Shown: positions 13,936-23,990, numbered from the stretch's first letter. The stretch: DNA of 45,112 nt from Marine Group II euryarchaeote MED-G33 (GCA_949538655.1 CATISE010000059.1:1-45112); one strand, 5' to 3'. Numbers and translations: made by a program. The notes: generated from the letters alone by a model not told the origin.

Positions 13936-16900
13936 TCACTCCTGTTCCTCTACTTCAGGGACTTCAGAAATTTGCTCAACGGGTTCGGAAACCGCCTCTT
14001 CTTCAGCCTTTTTCGCATCCACTGCTTGCTCCCATTCGAGGCGTTCATCCATGTCCTCTTTTTCATCCGAGGCACGGTCAGCGAGTGAAGAAATTGTGAT
14101 ATCAGGCCCGTCATTTTCAACGATTTCAGGGCCTACTTCGGCAGAGACTGGAGTTTCACCTGCACCGTCTTCGGCATCCAATAATGAGCCACCCAGACTA
14201 GCTGGAGTCGGCAATTCTTCGGGTGCAGATTCCATCTTGGAAGGGTCAGGGAGATCTTTGGTCAGTTTCGCCTTCTTCTCAAGGGTGGCTGTCGCCGCTT
14301 CAAGTTCTGCCTCAGCCGCCTCGCCGAGTTCGATGGCCTGTTCACGATCGAAGTCAGTGATACGACGACTGCAACCATCGCCAGCATGAGTGATTCCGAT
14401 GTGGTGGTCTGCGAGTTGGAGGCTGACCTTGCGCAATGTGACCATGATGAACTGAGCTCGTTGGCTACGTAGACGACAAAGGCGTGCGATATGTTCCGCG
14501 TTGTATGCATCGAGGTTCTGGTCAACTTCATCAAAGTAATAGAAAGGACTTGGGTCGTAATCTTGGATTGCGAAAATGAGAGCCAATGCTGCCATTGATT
14601 TCTCGCCACCAGAGAGAAGACTGAGTTTGCTCTTGCTAGATTTGCCTCGTGGTTGACACCACATCTCAAGACCACCTGTAAAGGGATCTTTTGGATTCTC
14701 AAGGCGCAACTCGGCGTTTCCACCATCAGATAATCTACTGTAAACTCTCTTGAAATTCTCAGAGACTATTTCCAATACGGTGGTCAACCTGGACTTGCGT
14801 TCACCCTCCAACTTTTCAGTAAGTTGGATGAGGTCTGTACGACGCTTTCTTAGGACGCTAGAATCATCAGTGATGCGGACAAGACGTTCTTCAGCCTCAT
14901 CATATTGTTCGATCGCCATCATGTTGACATCGCCTAGATTTGAAATCCGACGCTCGATATTTCGGACACTAGACTCTGCATCCCCTACGCTGGGCAAGTC
15001 AATATCTTCAGTCAGTGGTTCGACATTCTGGGCTGACATTTCCTGCGTCAACTCCTCAAGTAGCCTGCGTTTGTTCTCAATTTCTTGAGATAGTTCATCG
15101 CAACGAGTTCGAAGAGATTCACGAGTGTTGCTATTTTGCTCAAGAGTTGCCTTGATTCCAGCACGATCTTCACGTAGTGACTTGGAACGCTCGTTGAGTT
15201 CTCGGTGTTCTTCAGCAACTTGTTCGTGAGCTTCGGAAACAGTTTCGAGTTCTGAATTCAATGTCTCAATTTCTGCATTGAGTTCGCTGATACGTGCTTG
15301 TGACTTATCGATGATTGAAGATTGCTCGGCAATACGCCGCTCGATTTCATTGACATTGTGCTGCAATAGTTCCGTATTCGCATTCCCTGTTGCCAGTTTA
15401 GATTCTGCGTCGATCTTCGCTTGCATTGCAGCAACACGGAGTTCATCGCTCGCCCTTAGGCGTTCTGAAAGATGTTCAGGTGATGATGAAAGTAAACTGT
15501 CGGAAGCAATCTGACGTTCATTGACAGCATTGTCGTAAGCCTCTGTTGCAGCATCAGCACGGTCCTGTAACTTCTGATATACATTCTTGGCTTCAACAAG
15601 TTGGGCGTTGCAAACCTTGAGCTTGTCTTGTGCCGATTCAAAGGCAGTGTTTGCTCGCTTCATATCTTCTTGCCACGCACGTAGTTTGAGACTTGAATCA
15701 TCACCACCAAGATTGTTGATTTTCTCCCGTAGACGATGTTGATTTTGACGTGCTTCAGCCAGAGCAGCGTTGACCGTATCGGAAAGCAATTCCAATCGGC
15801 TGATTTCTGTTTCAGCCTGTTGAACTGCATTCATGCCAGCAATATTACCACCGAATTGGGGGCGGCGGCCTCGAACAGCACCACCGACCATGGCCCCACT
15901 TGCCTCGGTAATACTACCATCCAGGGTCACCATTCGCACACCACCCATGTGGCGTCTTGCAGTGCCCATATCTCGGACAATGAGTGTGTCTCGAACAGCG
16001 TGCTTTACTGCTGATTCAATCGTTTCATCAAACTCTAGTAGATTGAATGCAAAGCCTACAACACCGTCCTGACGAGCGGTCATGACTGCTTTACCACCAG
16101 GTCGACGAACGGTGAGCTTGTTCAGTGGTAGGAATGTGGCCCGGCCTGCACGATTGTCTCGCAACCACTTGATACAGGTCGCTGCGGTTTCATCGTCACG
16201 GACAATGATACTGTTCATTCCACCTCCTAGGGCGAAAGCAAGAGCCTCTTCATGTTCGGCATCCTTGGGCTCACACAATTGTCCAAGCGGCCCCAGTATC
16301 CCCTGAACCTGTCCTGAATCTTTGAGTGACATGACTGCGGAAACTGCTTGGGCCAATCCAGCCTTGGAACCGGATTTGTTTTCCATTTCGCCCTGAGCCC
16401 GGGCAAGGGAACGTTCTGCTTCGCGAACTTTCCTCTCAACTTCCTCAGTTTGCTCCATGAGTGTTCGTTCTTGACGTTGTAGGCGAGTCAATTCCTCAGC
16501 CATTTGGCTTCGATCATTTTCACCACTATCGCCTTGAAGATCCTCTCCAACCAATTGTAAGTCATCACGAGTAAGGCGAGCATCGGCGAGAGACTCTTCC
16601 AATTCTGCGAGGCGCTCTTCGGCCATTGTCACTTGATTTTGTGATCGGTCAGCCTCTAGGGATGCTGTAACACGTAACTCGTCGGCTTTGGTGACAGCTT
16701 CTGTTGCTTTGCCAAAGGCACGATTGAGGTCATGGTTTGCGCGATCCCCGCCTGAAATGGCTTCGCGCGCTGATTTCTCTTCTTCGGCTGCTGATTCCAT
16801 GTCTGCATCGGCCTTGACCAATGCCTCTTGTGCCTCAGCGAGGCTGACTTGGTGGTTTTCAAGAGCTTGTTGTGCATTGGATTGTTCCTTGGAAAGTACT

Positions 16901-17907
16901 TGGCCCTCATCTTCAGCATCCTCGATTGCAGTTTCTGAGTCTGAAATGCGATCTTTGCGGGTTTCGACATCGACTTGCAGTTTGCGCAGACGTTCGCCGA
17001 GTGCCTTCCCATCATCACCAAGTACTGAATCGAGTTGGCGTTCAATATCGGCAATTTCGCTGTCTAAATCGAGAAGTTCAGAACCTGTTTCCTGGATTGA
17101 TTTGGTAAGATTTTCAATGCGGGTGATGTAGCCTGTTCGCTCATCTGCAATCATTTGAATTTCATTTAATCGCGAACGGTGGCGAGCGTGAATGGCTGTA
17201 ATACGCGCATTGTCAAGGGCTTCAGCTAGGTTGCGATATTTCATTGCCTGTTCGCGTTCCTTGCTGAGTGTTTTGAGACGGTCCTTGAGTTCCTCCTCGA
17301 GAAGAGATATGCGCTCAAGGTATTCTTCGGCCTTCTTGCGTTGCCGATCTGCACGCTTAATTTCATCATCATAGGCTGTAACACCGGCGACATCGTCGAG
17401 GACCTTTCTTCGATCCCGAGTTGTCATGGTGGCCAAATGGGTGACGTCACCCTGAAGGACGATGTTGTAACCATCCCCACGGGCTCCGGCCTCAGTGAGT
17501 ATTCTTCGGAATTCGGTACTGGTTGAACTCCGTTCATTCAGATAGTAAGCAGTGACTGAATCATTCTTACGATTCAATTTGACTGTGCGTGTGAAGCGCA
17601 CTTCGTCTGCATCGACACGCAAACGGCGTTGCCCCGAGTCGTCTGCGGTATTGTCAAACACCAAAGTTGCAGTACAAGATCTGGCTGGCTTGTCCTTCTT
17701 GCCACCATTGAAAATCAGATCCTTGACATTCTGGGCTCGTAGACTCTTGGCACTACGGGGGCCAAGAACGAATTGAATCGCATCACCACAGTTGCTTTTT
17801 CCGCTACCATTGGGTCCAGTAATCGCAGTGAAACCCAATTCATACGGAATCACCACCTCCCCTTTGAACGACTTAAAATTCTCTAATTCGATAGCCTTCA
17901 GAAACAT
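13936..17907 (-). CDS. smc: Chromosome segregation ATPase SMC with acidic C-terminal tail
   Basis: A 1323-residue condensin ATPase. The N-terminal head has Walker A GPNGSGKS (31-38). Two long coiled coils flank the hinge at roughly residues 520-690 (LGPLGQLCEPKDAEHEEALA and a later EASGAMVGGA). The C-terminal head has the signature LSLLSGGEKSMAALAL and Walker B/D-loop FYYFDEVDQNLDAYN. The archaeal-type switch VTLRKVSLQLADHHIGIT lacks the histidine of the ABC H-loop, as in other archaeal SMCs. The conserved head ends near residue 1196. The remaining ~127 residues are acidic, Pro/Ser/Glu-rich and probably disordered, an extension most SMCs lack. The gene leads smc-scpA-scpB; its stop lies 5 bases before the scpA ATG. 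TATA-like sequences and a GGTGA ribosome site are just upstream. Confidence 0.96.
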   Translation of the reverse strand: MFLKAIELENFKSFKGEVVIPYELGFTAITGPNGSGKSNCGDAIQFVLGPRSAKSLRAQNVKDLIFNGGKKDKPARSCTATLVFDNTADDSGQRRLRVDADEVRFTRTVKLNRKNDSVTAYYLNERSSTSTEFRRILTEAGARGDGYNIVLQGDVTHLATMTTRDRRKVLDDVAGVTAYDDEIKRADRQRKKAEEYLERISLLEEELKDRLKTLSKEREQAMKYRNLAEALDNARITAIHARHRSRLNEIQMIADERTGYITRIENLTKSIQETGSELLDLDSEIADIERQLDSVLGDDGKALGERLRKLQVDVETRKDRISDSETAIEDAEDEGQVLSKEQSNAQQALENHQVSLAEAQEALVKADADMESAAEEEKSAREAISGGDRANHDLNRAFGKATEAVTKADELRVTASLEADRSQNQVTMAEERLAELEESLADARLTRDDLQLVGEDLQGDSGENDRSQMAEELTRLQRQERTLMEQTEEVERKVREAERSLARAQGEMENKSGSKAGLAQAVSAVMSLKDSGQVQGILGPLGQLCEPKDAEHEEALAFALGGGMNSIIVRDDETAATCIKWLRDNRAGRATFLPLNKLTVRRPGGKAVMTARQDGVVGFAFNLLEFDETIESAVKHAVRDTLIVRDMGTARRHMGGVRMVTLDGSITEASGAMVGGAVRGRRPQFGGNIAGMNAVQQAETEISRLELLSDTVNAALAEARQNQHRLREKINNLGGDDSSLKLRAWQEDMKRANTAFESAQDKLKVCNAQLVEAKNVYQKLQDRADAATEAYDNAVNERQIASDSLLSSSPEHLSERLRASDELRVAAMQAKIDAESKLATGNANTELLQHNVNEIERRIAEQSSIIDKSQARISELNAEIETLNSELETVSEAHEQVAEEHRELNERSKSLREDRAGIKATLEQNSNTRESLRTRCDELSQEIENKRRLLEELTQEMSAQNVEPLTEDIDLPSVGDAESSVRNIERRISNLGDVNMMAIEQYDEAEERLVRITDDSSVLRKRRTDLIQLTEKLEGERKSRLTTVLEIVSENFKRVYSRLSDGGNAELRLENPKDPFTGGLEMWCQPRGKSSKSKLSLLSGGEKSMAALALIFAIQDYDPSPFYYFDEVDQNLDAYNAEHIARLCRLRSQRAQFIMVTLRKVSLQLADHHIGITHAGDGCSRRITDFDREQAIELGEAAEAELEAATATLEKKAKLTKDLPDPSKMESAPEELPTPASLGGSLLDAEDGAGETPVSAEVGPEIVENDGPDITISSLADRASDEKEDMDERLEWEQAVDAKKAEEEAVSEPVEQISEVPEVEEQE

Positions 17908-17922
17908 CCCATCTCACCTGTT

Positions 17923-17943
17923 TGTATATCTTTGAATATACAC
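17923..17943 (-). promoter_or_regulatory. TATA-like boxes for the smc-scpAB operon
   Basis: On the minus strand two TATA-like stretches occur in tandem, TGTATATTC (17935-17943) and GATATACA (17923-17930). The first is about 28 bases before the smc ATG at 17907, giving a very short leader that contains CAGGTGAG. Which box is used cannot be told from the sequence. Confidence 0.45.
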
Positions 17944-18047
17944 GCTAGCATGGGCTTGAATCCCGACCACCATAAACACTGTGCTTCACGCACACGAGAG
18001 GGGTTGGATTTTTTGCAACCATTAGAGGCGCCGTGTTACGTTTATTA

Positions 18048-18812
18048 TCAGCCCAAAGAACCGCTAAATCCACACTGGCTACAACCTTCACCATTGCAGT
18101 AATGACAGGTACGACCTACACCTTCGCCCCACTCATCGTCAGCATTGACTTGGAATGGATCTTCGAAGGCATCTAGCATCAGAGCGCGACGGAGATCCCC
18201 TACCGAGAAATTACCCCCGAGATGGCGTTCTGCAGAACCGATGAATTTGCGTGAACCCGAATCGCGGCCCTGGGAACGTTGCCCCTTTCTTCGTAAGGAT
18301 CCACCTATGAGCGATAGGAAAAGTGCGATGGTCAGTAAAATCAGCGACATCCCACCCATCAAGGGGAAGCCGAAAATTTCACCTGCATCGAGTGGCCGCC
18401 CATCTTCAGTCAGCATTCCAAAGAAATCTGCAACGCCCACAAGTGCAACCAGCATTCCAAGCCTCTGGAAACGCTTGCCTCGGCGCTCGGAACGGCTGGG
18501 TTTCCTCTGATTTGAGAACAATGCACGCAGTGACGACCAAGTTAGAGAAACTCCGATTCCGAGGAGAGCCACATCGATGGGTTCCCACGTACCCAATGGT
18601 TGCAAGCACTCAGAAATTCCTGCGCTATTCAGATCCGCTTGAATGGCAGATTCACCACAAACACCGCTGAATACCATTGTCAAGACCAGTTTGTGCATAT
18701 CTCCCCCGCCCATCTGGTAGAAGCCGATATGGAGATTCCAGAGTGTCAAGACGGAAAGCAACAGGCCGATTGCGAGTTTCGCGACATGCTTTGCTCGACC
18801 CATTGACTTCAT
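18048..18812 (-). CDS. Four-helix membrane protein with C-terminal zinc ribbon
   Basis: A 254-residue protein not matched to a named family. Predicted membrane helices are AKLAIGLLLSVLTLWNLHIG near the N-terminus, DVALLGIGVSLTWSSLRALF, LGMLVALVGVADFFGML, and LMGGMSLILLTIALFLSLIG. After the last helix comes a basic segment (RRKGQRSQGRD), then a soluble tail ending in CHYCNGEGCSQCGFSG, a Cys4 zinc-ribbon-like motif. The tail is probably cytoplasmic given the preceding positive charges. The frame stays open upstream into the nadB region, but MKSMGRAKH at 18812 is the sensible start. It is divergent from nadB, and the 98-base spacer must hold both promoters. Confidence 0.7.
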   Translation of the reverse strand: MKSMGRAKHVAKLAIGLLLSVLTLWNLHIGFYQMGGGDMHKLVLTMVFSGVCGESAIQADLNSAGISECLQPLGTWEPIDVALLGIGVSLTWSSLRALFSNQRKPSRSERRGKRFQRLGMLVALVGVADFFGMLTEDGRPLDAGEIFGFPLMGGMSLILLTIALFLSLIGGSLRRKGQRSQGRDSGSRKFIGSAERHLGGNFSVGDLRRALMLDAFEDPFQVNADDEWGEGVGRTCHYCNGEGCSQCGFSGSLG

Positions 18813-18910
18813 TGTATACCGGACGAGTATTATGACTATCGCCGGGTTCCCCCGGGGAGGGTAACGTTGAATGCAATAATGCCAACCACCGAATGGAACG
18901 GGGTGATGTG

Positions 18911-20497
18911 ATGGCGGATATCGTGGTGGTTGGTTCTGGAATCGCAGGCCTGTTTGTTGCAACCCGCTGTGCCCGTGCAGGATTATCCACAATGGTCGTG
19001 ACAAAGAAGAATCTCTCAGATTCATCCACAAATTGGGCGCAAGGTGGTATCGCAGCAGCAATGTCGAATACAGATTACCAAGCACATATCGACGACACCA
19101 TTGATGCAGGTTGTGGCCTTAGTGACCCGAAAATCGTTGAAATGGTCGTCCGTGAAGCTTCAAATCGAATTGGGGATTTGATATCTTCAGGAGTTCAATT
19201 CGATTCAAATGAAGATGGATTTGACCTAACTCTCGAGGGGGGGCATTCATCCCGGCGAATTCTGCATTCAAAGGATGCAACTGGAGCTGAAATTGAGCGG
19301 GCACTGATTATTGAAGCACGCGAATCTCCAAATCTAGAATTGCTTGAATCCCATATGGCTGTTGATTTAATTCTAAAGGAAAAATCCGCAGAAATCAAGG
19401 GTATCGCCGGTATTTGGGTCCTCACGCCTGATGAGGTTGTGAAAACAATTCCAGCGCAATCAATCATTATCGCCACAGGAGGGGCTGGCCACATATATCG
19501 CCAGACCACAAATCCGTCCGTTGCAACAGGTGACGGAATTGCCATGGCTCACAGAGCCGGTGCTAAGGTGCGAGATCTTGAATTCGTCCAATTCCACCCC
19601 ACAGCACTAGCCCTCTCAGGCGAAAGGCCATTTCTCATTTCCGAAGCATTACGGGGCCATGGAGCTATTTTGATGACATCCGAAAATTTGGCAAAATGGG
19701 AATCAGAAGGAGGAGACCCTGCCGAATATTCATTCATGCTCAATCACGACACTCGTGGATCTTTGGCGACGCGAGATATCGTTGCCCGGGCTACGGATCA
19801 AGTGATGAAAGAAACCGGTGAAAACTGTGTTTGGTTGGTGACATCACACCTCGATAAAGAGGAAATTCAACAACGATTCCCGACCATCCGATCCAGATTG
19901 AAGAAGAATGGTTTGGAACTTGGAGTAGACCCCCTTCCAGTCGCACCTGCTGCCCACTATATGGTCGGAGGGATTTCAGTTGATGAAAATGGTTTGGCGA
20001 GACAATCTCCAGCCTGCTCAAATGAGATTCAATACCCTGGTCTATATGCGATTGGAGAAGTTGCCTGCACAGGCTTACACGGTGCGAATAGATTGGCGTC
20101 AAACAGCCTGTTGGAAGCAGTTGTTTTCTCACACCGGTGTGCTGAACATGTGATTGCAAATCTTGCCCCTGGTGGTGGAAACGAGGAGTTGCCAGAATGG
20201 CGTGCAGAAGGTTTGTCATCACTGGTTGAACATTCACCACTCAGAAGTGATCGAATCGCACTTCAATCAACAATGACCGATGATGTTGGACTTGTAAAAC
20301 GGAATGCTAGATTACAGCGCGCGCAACGTCGATTGGAATTCCTAAGAGAAGAAGTCGAGCGAATCTGGAGAGGAAGCCTTCCAACACAAGAAGTCGTCGA
20401 ACTACGGAATATGGTTCATGTGTCGAGATTGGTTACCAATGCAGCGATTAACCGCAAAGAAAACATCGGATTACACCACAATCTCGATTGTGATTAA
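18911..20497 (+). CDS. nadB: L-aspartate oxidase NadB
   Basis: A 528-residue FAD enzyme that oxidises L-aspartate to iminoaspartate for NAD synthesis. The FAD-binding Rossmann motif is VVVGSGIAGL near the N-terminus. Family marks are NWAQGGIAAAM, GGHSSRRILHSKDATG, FVQFHPTAL, LISEALRGHGAIL, HYMVGGISVDENG, GLHGANRLASNSLLEA and a C-terminal helical domain (LRNMVHVSRLVTNAAI). These separate it from succinate dehydrogenase flavoprotein. The ATG at 18911 follows GGGGTGATG; an in-frame ATG at 18893 adds six residues. NadA, its usual partner, is not in the window. The stop codon shares the sequence TTAA with the convergent panE-like gene. Confidence 0.95.
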   Translation: MADIVVVGSGIAGLFVATRCARAGLSTMVVTKKNLSDSSTNWAQGGIAAAMSNTDYQAHIDDTIDAGCGLSDPKIVEMVVREASNRIGDLISSGVQFDSNEDGFDLTLEGGHSSRRILHSKDATGAEIERALIIEARESPNLELLESHMAVDLILKEKSAEIKGIAGIWVLTPDEVVKTIPAQSIIIATGGAGHIYRQTTNPSVATGDGIAMAHRAGAKVRDLEFVQFHPTALALSGERPFLISEALRGHGAILMTSENLAKWESEGGDPAEYSFMLNHDTRGSLATRDIVARATDQVMKETGENCVWLVTSHLDKEEIQQRFPTIRSRLKKNGLELGVDPLPVAPAAHYMVGGISVDENGLARQSPACSNEIQYPGLYAIGEVACTGLHGANRLASNSLLEAVVFSHRCAEHVIANLAPGGGNEELPEWRAEGLSSLVEHSPLRSDRIALQSTMTDDVGLVKRNARLQRAQRRLEFLREEVERIWRGSLPTQEVVELRNMVHVSRLVTNAAINRKENIGLHHNLDCD

Positions 20498-21456
20498 ACT
20501 CGTGTACTCTGCTCGATTCCCTTGACGAGGGCATGCAATGTTTGGTTTCGAGGAGTAGGGATACCCAAGGCTTCACCGCGCTTGACGACCTCTCCACAGA
20601 TTGAATCGATCTCCGTTGGACGCCCAGCCATGATGTCCTGAAGCATGCTGACACGATTGTCAGCTGTCGCCCGACAAAGATCTTCCAACGATTGGGCCAA
20701 ATCAAAATCTGACAAATCCACACCCTCTGCTGTAGCGATACGAGCGGCTTCTTCCATCGCTGCAAGTCCTGTTTCAAACAACTCGGGTTGAAGGAGCATC
20801 TCGCCATTCAATATACCCGAGATTGCGCAAACTGGGTTAATGGCCACATTAAGCAATAATTTCAACCAAATTTTTTTGTCAATATCCTCTGACCAAATTG
20901 GGTTCAGGCCAGCTTCATCCAAAGCGGACATCAAACTGTCAATTCGTGGTTCGACCGGTTCGAGGTCACTACCAGCCAAACCACCCATTACAAGGGTTCC
21001 ACGGCTTGTCCAGTGGACTTCCCCTGGGCCAATTCGAATAGCCCCATGTGTGGTCGAGGCCCCAAGAACACGATGTTTACCCACAAAATTGGCTAACTTT
21101 TCCATATGGCCAATCCCATTTGAAAGGCACATGGCGACTCCATTCAAAGAAAGAATCGTGTCAGCCATTTTACACAATTCCGCGATGTCGTAACTTTTAC
21201 CACAAAGAATTGCATAGTCTGCCCAACCCTGAATTTCAACAGGTATCTCTTGTTGATTGGTGTCAAAAACAGACCAGCGATCTGGTGCCAATGCAATCGT
21301 ACGGCCATCTGGCGTATCGAGCAGTAAGCCAACCGCTGCTAGAGCTTGAGCGGTTTCACCACGAGCACAAAGCAACACTTCGCAACCGGAACGAGCCAGA
21401 CGAGAAGCGACTAAGCCACCAATTGCCCCGACACCAAGAACAGCTACACGCATCAT
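20494..21456 (-). CDS. panE: Ketopantoate reductase family protein (PanE/ApbA)
   Basis: A 320-residue NAD(P)H-dependent 2-dehydropantoate 2-reductase, which makes pantoate for coenzyme A. The Rossmann motif VAVLGVGAIGG is at the N-terminus, and the segment GWADYAILCGKSYDI carries the active-site-region lysine. The C-terminal helical domain has IDKKIWLKLLLNVAINPVCA, the conserved K...N..NP motif, then RVSMLQDIMAGRPTEIDSIC, matching the family's S(M)LQDl..gR.TEid.inG. Length fits the family, about 290-320. The gene overlaps the M50-like gene by 4 bases and is probably in its operon. Two adjacent ATG codons (21456, 21453) are possible starts. Other reductases of the same fold are possible, but the motif set is typical. 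Confidence 0.88.
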   Translation of the reverse strand: MMRVAVLGVGAIGGLVASRLARSGCEVLLCARGETAQALAAVGLLLDTPDGRTIALAPDRWSVFDTNQQEIPVEIQGWADYAILCGKSYDIAELCKMADTILSLNGVAMCLSNGIGHMEKLANFVGKHRVLGASTTHGAIRIGPGEVHWTSRGTLVMGGLAGSDLEPVEPRIDSLMSALDEAGLNPIWSEDIDKKIWLKLLLNVAINPVCAISGILNGEMLLQPELFETGLAAMEEAARIATAEGVDLSDFDLAQSLEDLCRATADNRVSMLQDIMAGRPTEIDSICGEVVKRGEALGIPTPRNQTLHALVKGIEQSTRV

Positions 21457-23990
21457 GACTCACATCCTTCGGAATCTTCGCAATGGCTGACAAAGTGTAG
21501 AACCCAATGTTCCGAAGTAGATTCAAGCCAGAAATATGGCTGGAATCCATTGTTCACATGTTGTACAAGGGGTTCGGAATCGAATGTCCATTCTTCACCG
21601 GGTTGTAGTGTAAATGAACTCAGACTCAAATTTGATTGACCACCGAATATCGCTTGCTTGACCTCGATGAATACAGGATCATCTCCGTGGTTCTTTATTG
21701 GAGATGTATGGGGCAGGAAAACCATTCCTTCGTACGAAGTGATGGCTGCGGGTGCTGGATTTAGTTCGGCCAGTGCATATTGCTGAAGATGGTGATAATC
21801 AGAGATTCCACCAAAACGGCACATCAACAAATTACCATCTTCGGGTAGGATGATTGTCCCATTATCAGAATGTGGATTATTAGATGAATAGATTCCTTGA
21901 GGTATCTCGGATAAATTCCAAATCCAAGTACCATTCTCATCAACAGCTTGCCAGCTCACATTTGCATTTATCGAAGGGACACCAATAGGACAGTGAATCG
22001 GTTCATCCTCTTCGAGGTGGATGAGGAATAGATCGACATGAGTCCCCATCGAAGGGTAGTGGAATAATTCAGATGCAGGGTATGAACCGGCAAACATTTG
22101 CAAGTGCTGTTCTGCAATTTCCAGCCTCCAATTGAATACACTCCCGTCATCCATCGTAGCTTTCAGAATTGGGGCCTCCATCGTATCCCCTACCAAAGAT
22201 GGCCAGAGTGTGTGTGCAGAACCCAGCACCCCATTCATACAAACTGTCTGATTTTCACCAATATTCAGCGGCAGGATGGAGTCTCCTGCGAAAGAGAAAC
22301 CGGGGGACTCCACAGACAAATTTCCGGGCATCACATCATCAAGAAGTATCTCGATACAATACTGGGGATTATCCCAATCTCCATCCCATGCCCACTGCTG
22401 TGCGGCAGGTGCAGGTCGGTTCGAGGGGGTAAACACGACTGAATGTGTACGAGGTTCAAGATTCTCAAACCAATACAAATTCATTGTAAAGGGAGATGTA
22501 GATTGCACATCTGCCTCCCAAACGCTGTATTCGATTGTGTAAGACTGATTTGACAGTGGTCCAATGTCTTCGAATTTACAGTTTGCAATTAAATCGAGAA
22601 TATGCTCACCACAAGCATCCCAATGCGCCATCGGCTCCCTTCCTGTGAAAGTAACTTGGAATTCAACATCAATTGGGATGATTCCAATGGTCTCCAGAGG
22701 GAATTCAATCATACCCGAATCACCCGGTGCGAAAGATACCTCCGTTGGCCATTCAGAAGTATCGAGGCCTGAATCCCAATTTTCCAATTGACCGACCGGC
22801 ATCATCCCAGGGAAACCCAACAAAAGCAAGGCCACCATGGCAATCCCAATGCGATTCTTTGCACTGTTATCGAAACCAACTGATTCGTTCAATACGAATG
22901 GAGTTGATATTGATTCGAGACTAAATCGGCGCCATGCCCCAAGTCCGATTAGGACCAACCATGGCCAAAATCCACCATTTAGTAGAACGTAGATTCCCGC
23001 AGCCAGAATACCAACGAAAAGCCATGTTTGGGTCCCACCATCCTCCATTTCCCCTGGATTCAATAGAGCCGAAAGGAGACGATCACCGGGGAAACCAGGC
23101 AAGGGGAGCAGAAGAATCCAACCCATCATCCCGAGACTGATTCCTGCTAAACCGAGAGGGTGGAGCCAAACTGAACGAAGAGCCACTTCTTCCGAAGTTA
23201 GGATCAAACTCAGTAACAAATCAGAGACAAGGGATGGTTCTACAAACGGAGCAGTAATTTCAAAATTTGGTGAAGTGTTAGAAGTCATCCAAAATCCAAC
23301 AATAGTGAATATCGTTCCAGAAATCACCATCATAAATGGAGCGATTAAAGAAATCATTGCCAATGATTTTCGATCCCAAAAAGCCATCATATCCATCCGC
23401 CTTTGGCTTGTAAATCCAATCACTCCAAATGGCCAAATTGGGGCAGCAGGCGTCATCAAGAAAGGGACGGCAAGAGGGATGTGGTGCCCCAAATCGACTC
23501 CATTTCCAAGTGCAAATCTACGACGTGATTCACTCCCGATGAGCATGACAAGCGAAATTGGAAGTGCAAACCAGCAAAATGATTCAATCAGTAAATCTGA
23601 GTCCGTTAATTGTAGGGTTGGATCTTGTAGTTGTAACCACGCAGCACCGGCAAGTGACAAGAAAAATGTGAACACCATCCAAACCGCTGTGACTTGCCCA
23701 CTTGAGAGTCCTTCACCTTGCGGAGGCTCTGGTAAAATGACGAGGCCGTAGGGGTTCCCATCTTGTAGAACCGCAATCCAAGAAAGTCCTCGCAAGTGTT
23801 TGTTCAGTGCATTGAGAGCTGTATCAGCGTTTTCTTGAGTTTTTTTGAGTTTGACCTGCCAACCTATTTCCACATCAGGCATTTCTTCGTCAATATGAAA
23901 AAAACGACCAATGATTCGTTCCAAAAGATCCCGATGAGACCACAATTCGGCGTCGATGCGGATGGATTCAATCACCTCTGACTCGCCCAT
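21453..23990 (-). CDS. Large M50-like (site-2 protease-like) membrane protein, probably catalytically inactive
   Basis: An 845-residue protein. Residues 1-95 are soluble and start with an acidic, helical segment. Residues ~95-400 contain around eight hydrophobic helices. Two features recall M50 intramembrane proteases. GVDLGHHIPLAVPFLM sits where HELGHxxxA is expected, followed by IGFTSQRRMDMMAFWDRKSL like the GAFI....P....FD...AGP block. Further on, LLPLPGFPGDRLLSALLNPG resembles the NLLPIPPLDGGRIL helix. The zinc-ligand His and catalytic Glu of HExxH read Val and Asp here, so proteolysis is doubtful. Residues ~430-845 form a beta-rich, Trp- and Asp-rich domain with paired cysteines, probably outside the cell. 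The start at 23990 follows GAGGTGGGG. Recognition is by eye; function unknown. Confidence 0.6.
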   Translation of the reverse strand: MGESEVIESIRIDAELWSHRDLLERIIGRFFHIDEEMPDVEIGWQVKLKKTQENADTALNALNKHLRGLSWIAVLQDGNPYGLVILPEPPQGEGLSSGQVTAVWMVFTFFLSLAGAAWLQLQDPTLQLTDSDLLIESFCWFALPISLVMLIGSESRRRFALGNGVDLGHHIPLAVPFLMTPAAPIWPFGVIGFTSQRRMDMMAFWDRKSLAMISLIAPFMMVISGTIFTIVGFWMTSNTSPNFEITAPFVEPSLVSDLLLSLILTSEEVALRSVWLHPLGLAGISLGMMGWILLLPLPGFPGDRLLSALLNPGEMEDGGTQTWLFVGILAAGIYVLLNGGFWPWLVLIGLGAWRRFSLESISTPFVLNESVGFDNSAKNRIGIAMVALLLLGFPGMMPVGQLENWDSGLDTSEWPTEVSFAPGDSGMIEFPLETIGIIPIDVEFQVTFTGREPMAHWDACGEHILDLIANCKFEDIGPLSNQSYTIEYSVWEADVQSTSPFTMNLYWFENLEPRTHSVVFTPSNRPAPAAQQWAWDGDWDNPQYCIEILLDDVMPGNLSVESPGFSFAGDSILPLNIGENQTVCMNGVLGSAHTLWPSLVGDTMEAPILKATMDDGSVFNWRLEIAEQHLQMFAGSYPASELFHYPSMGTHVDLFLIHLEEDEPIHCPIGVPSINANVSWQAVDENGTWIWNLSEIPQGIYSSNNPHSDNGTIILPEDGNLLMCRFGGISDYHHLQQYALAELNPAPAAITSYEGMVFLPHTSPIKNHGDDPVFIEVKQAIFGGQSNLSLSSFTLQPGEEWTFDSEPLVQHVNNGFQPYFWLESTSEHWVLHFVSHCEDSEGCES

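Noticed and set aside
17560..17907. Possible Rad50 instead of SMC
   Set aside because: The hinge is a full SMC hinge domain rather than a CxxC zinc hook, and scpA and scpB follow in the operon.
18813..19085. N-terminal extension of the zinc-ribbon membrane protein
   Set aside because: It runs antisense into nadB and across the divergent promoter region, and its sequence is low-quality for a protein.
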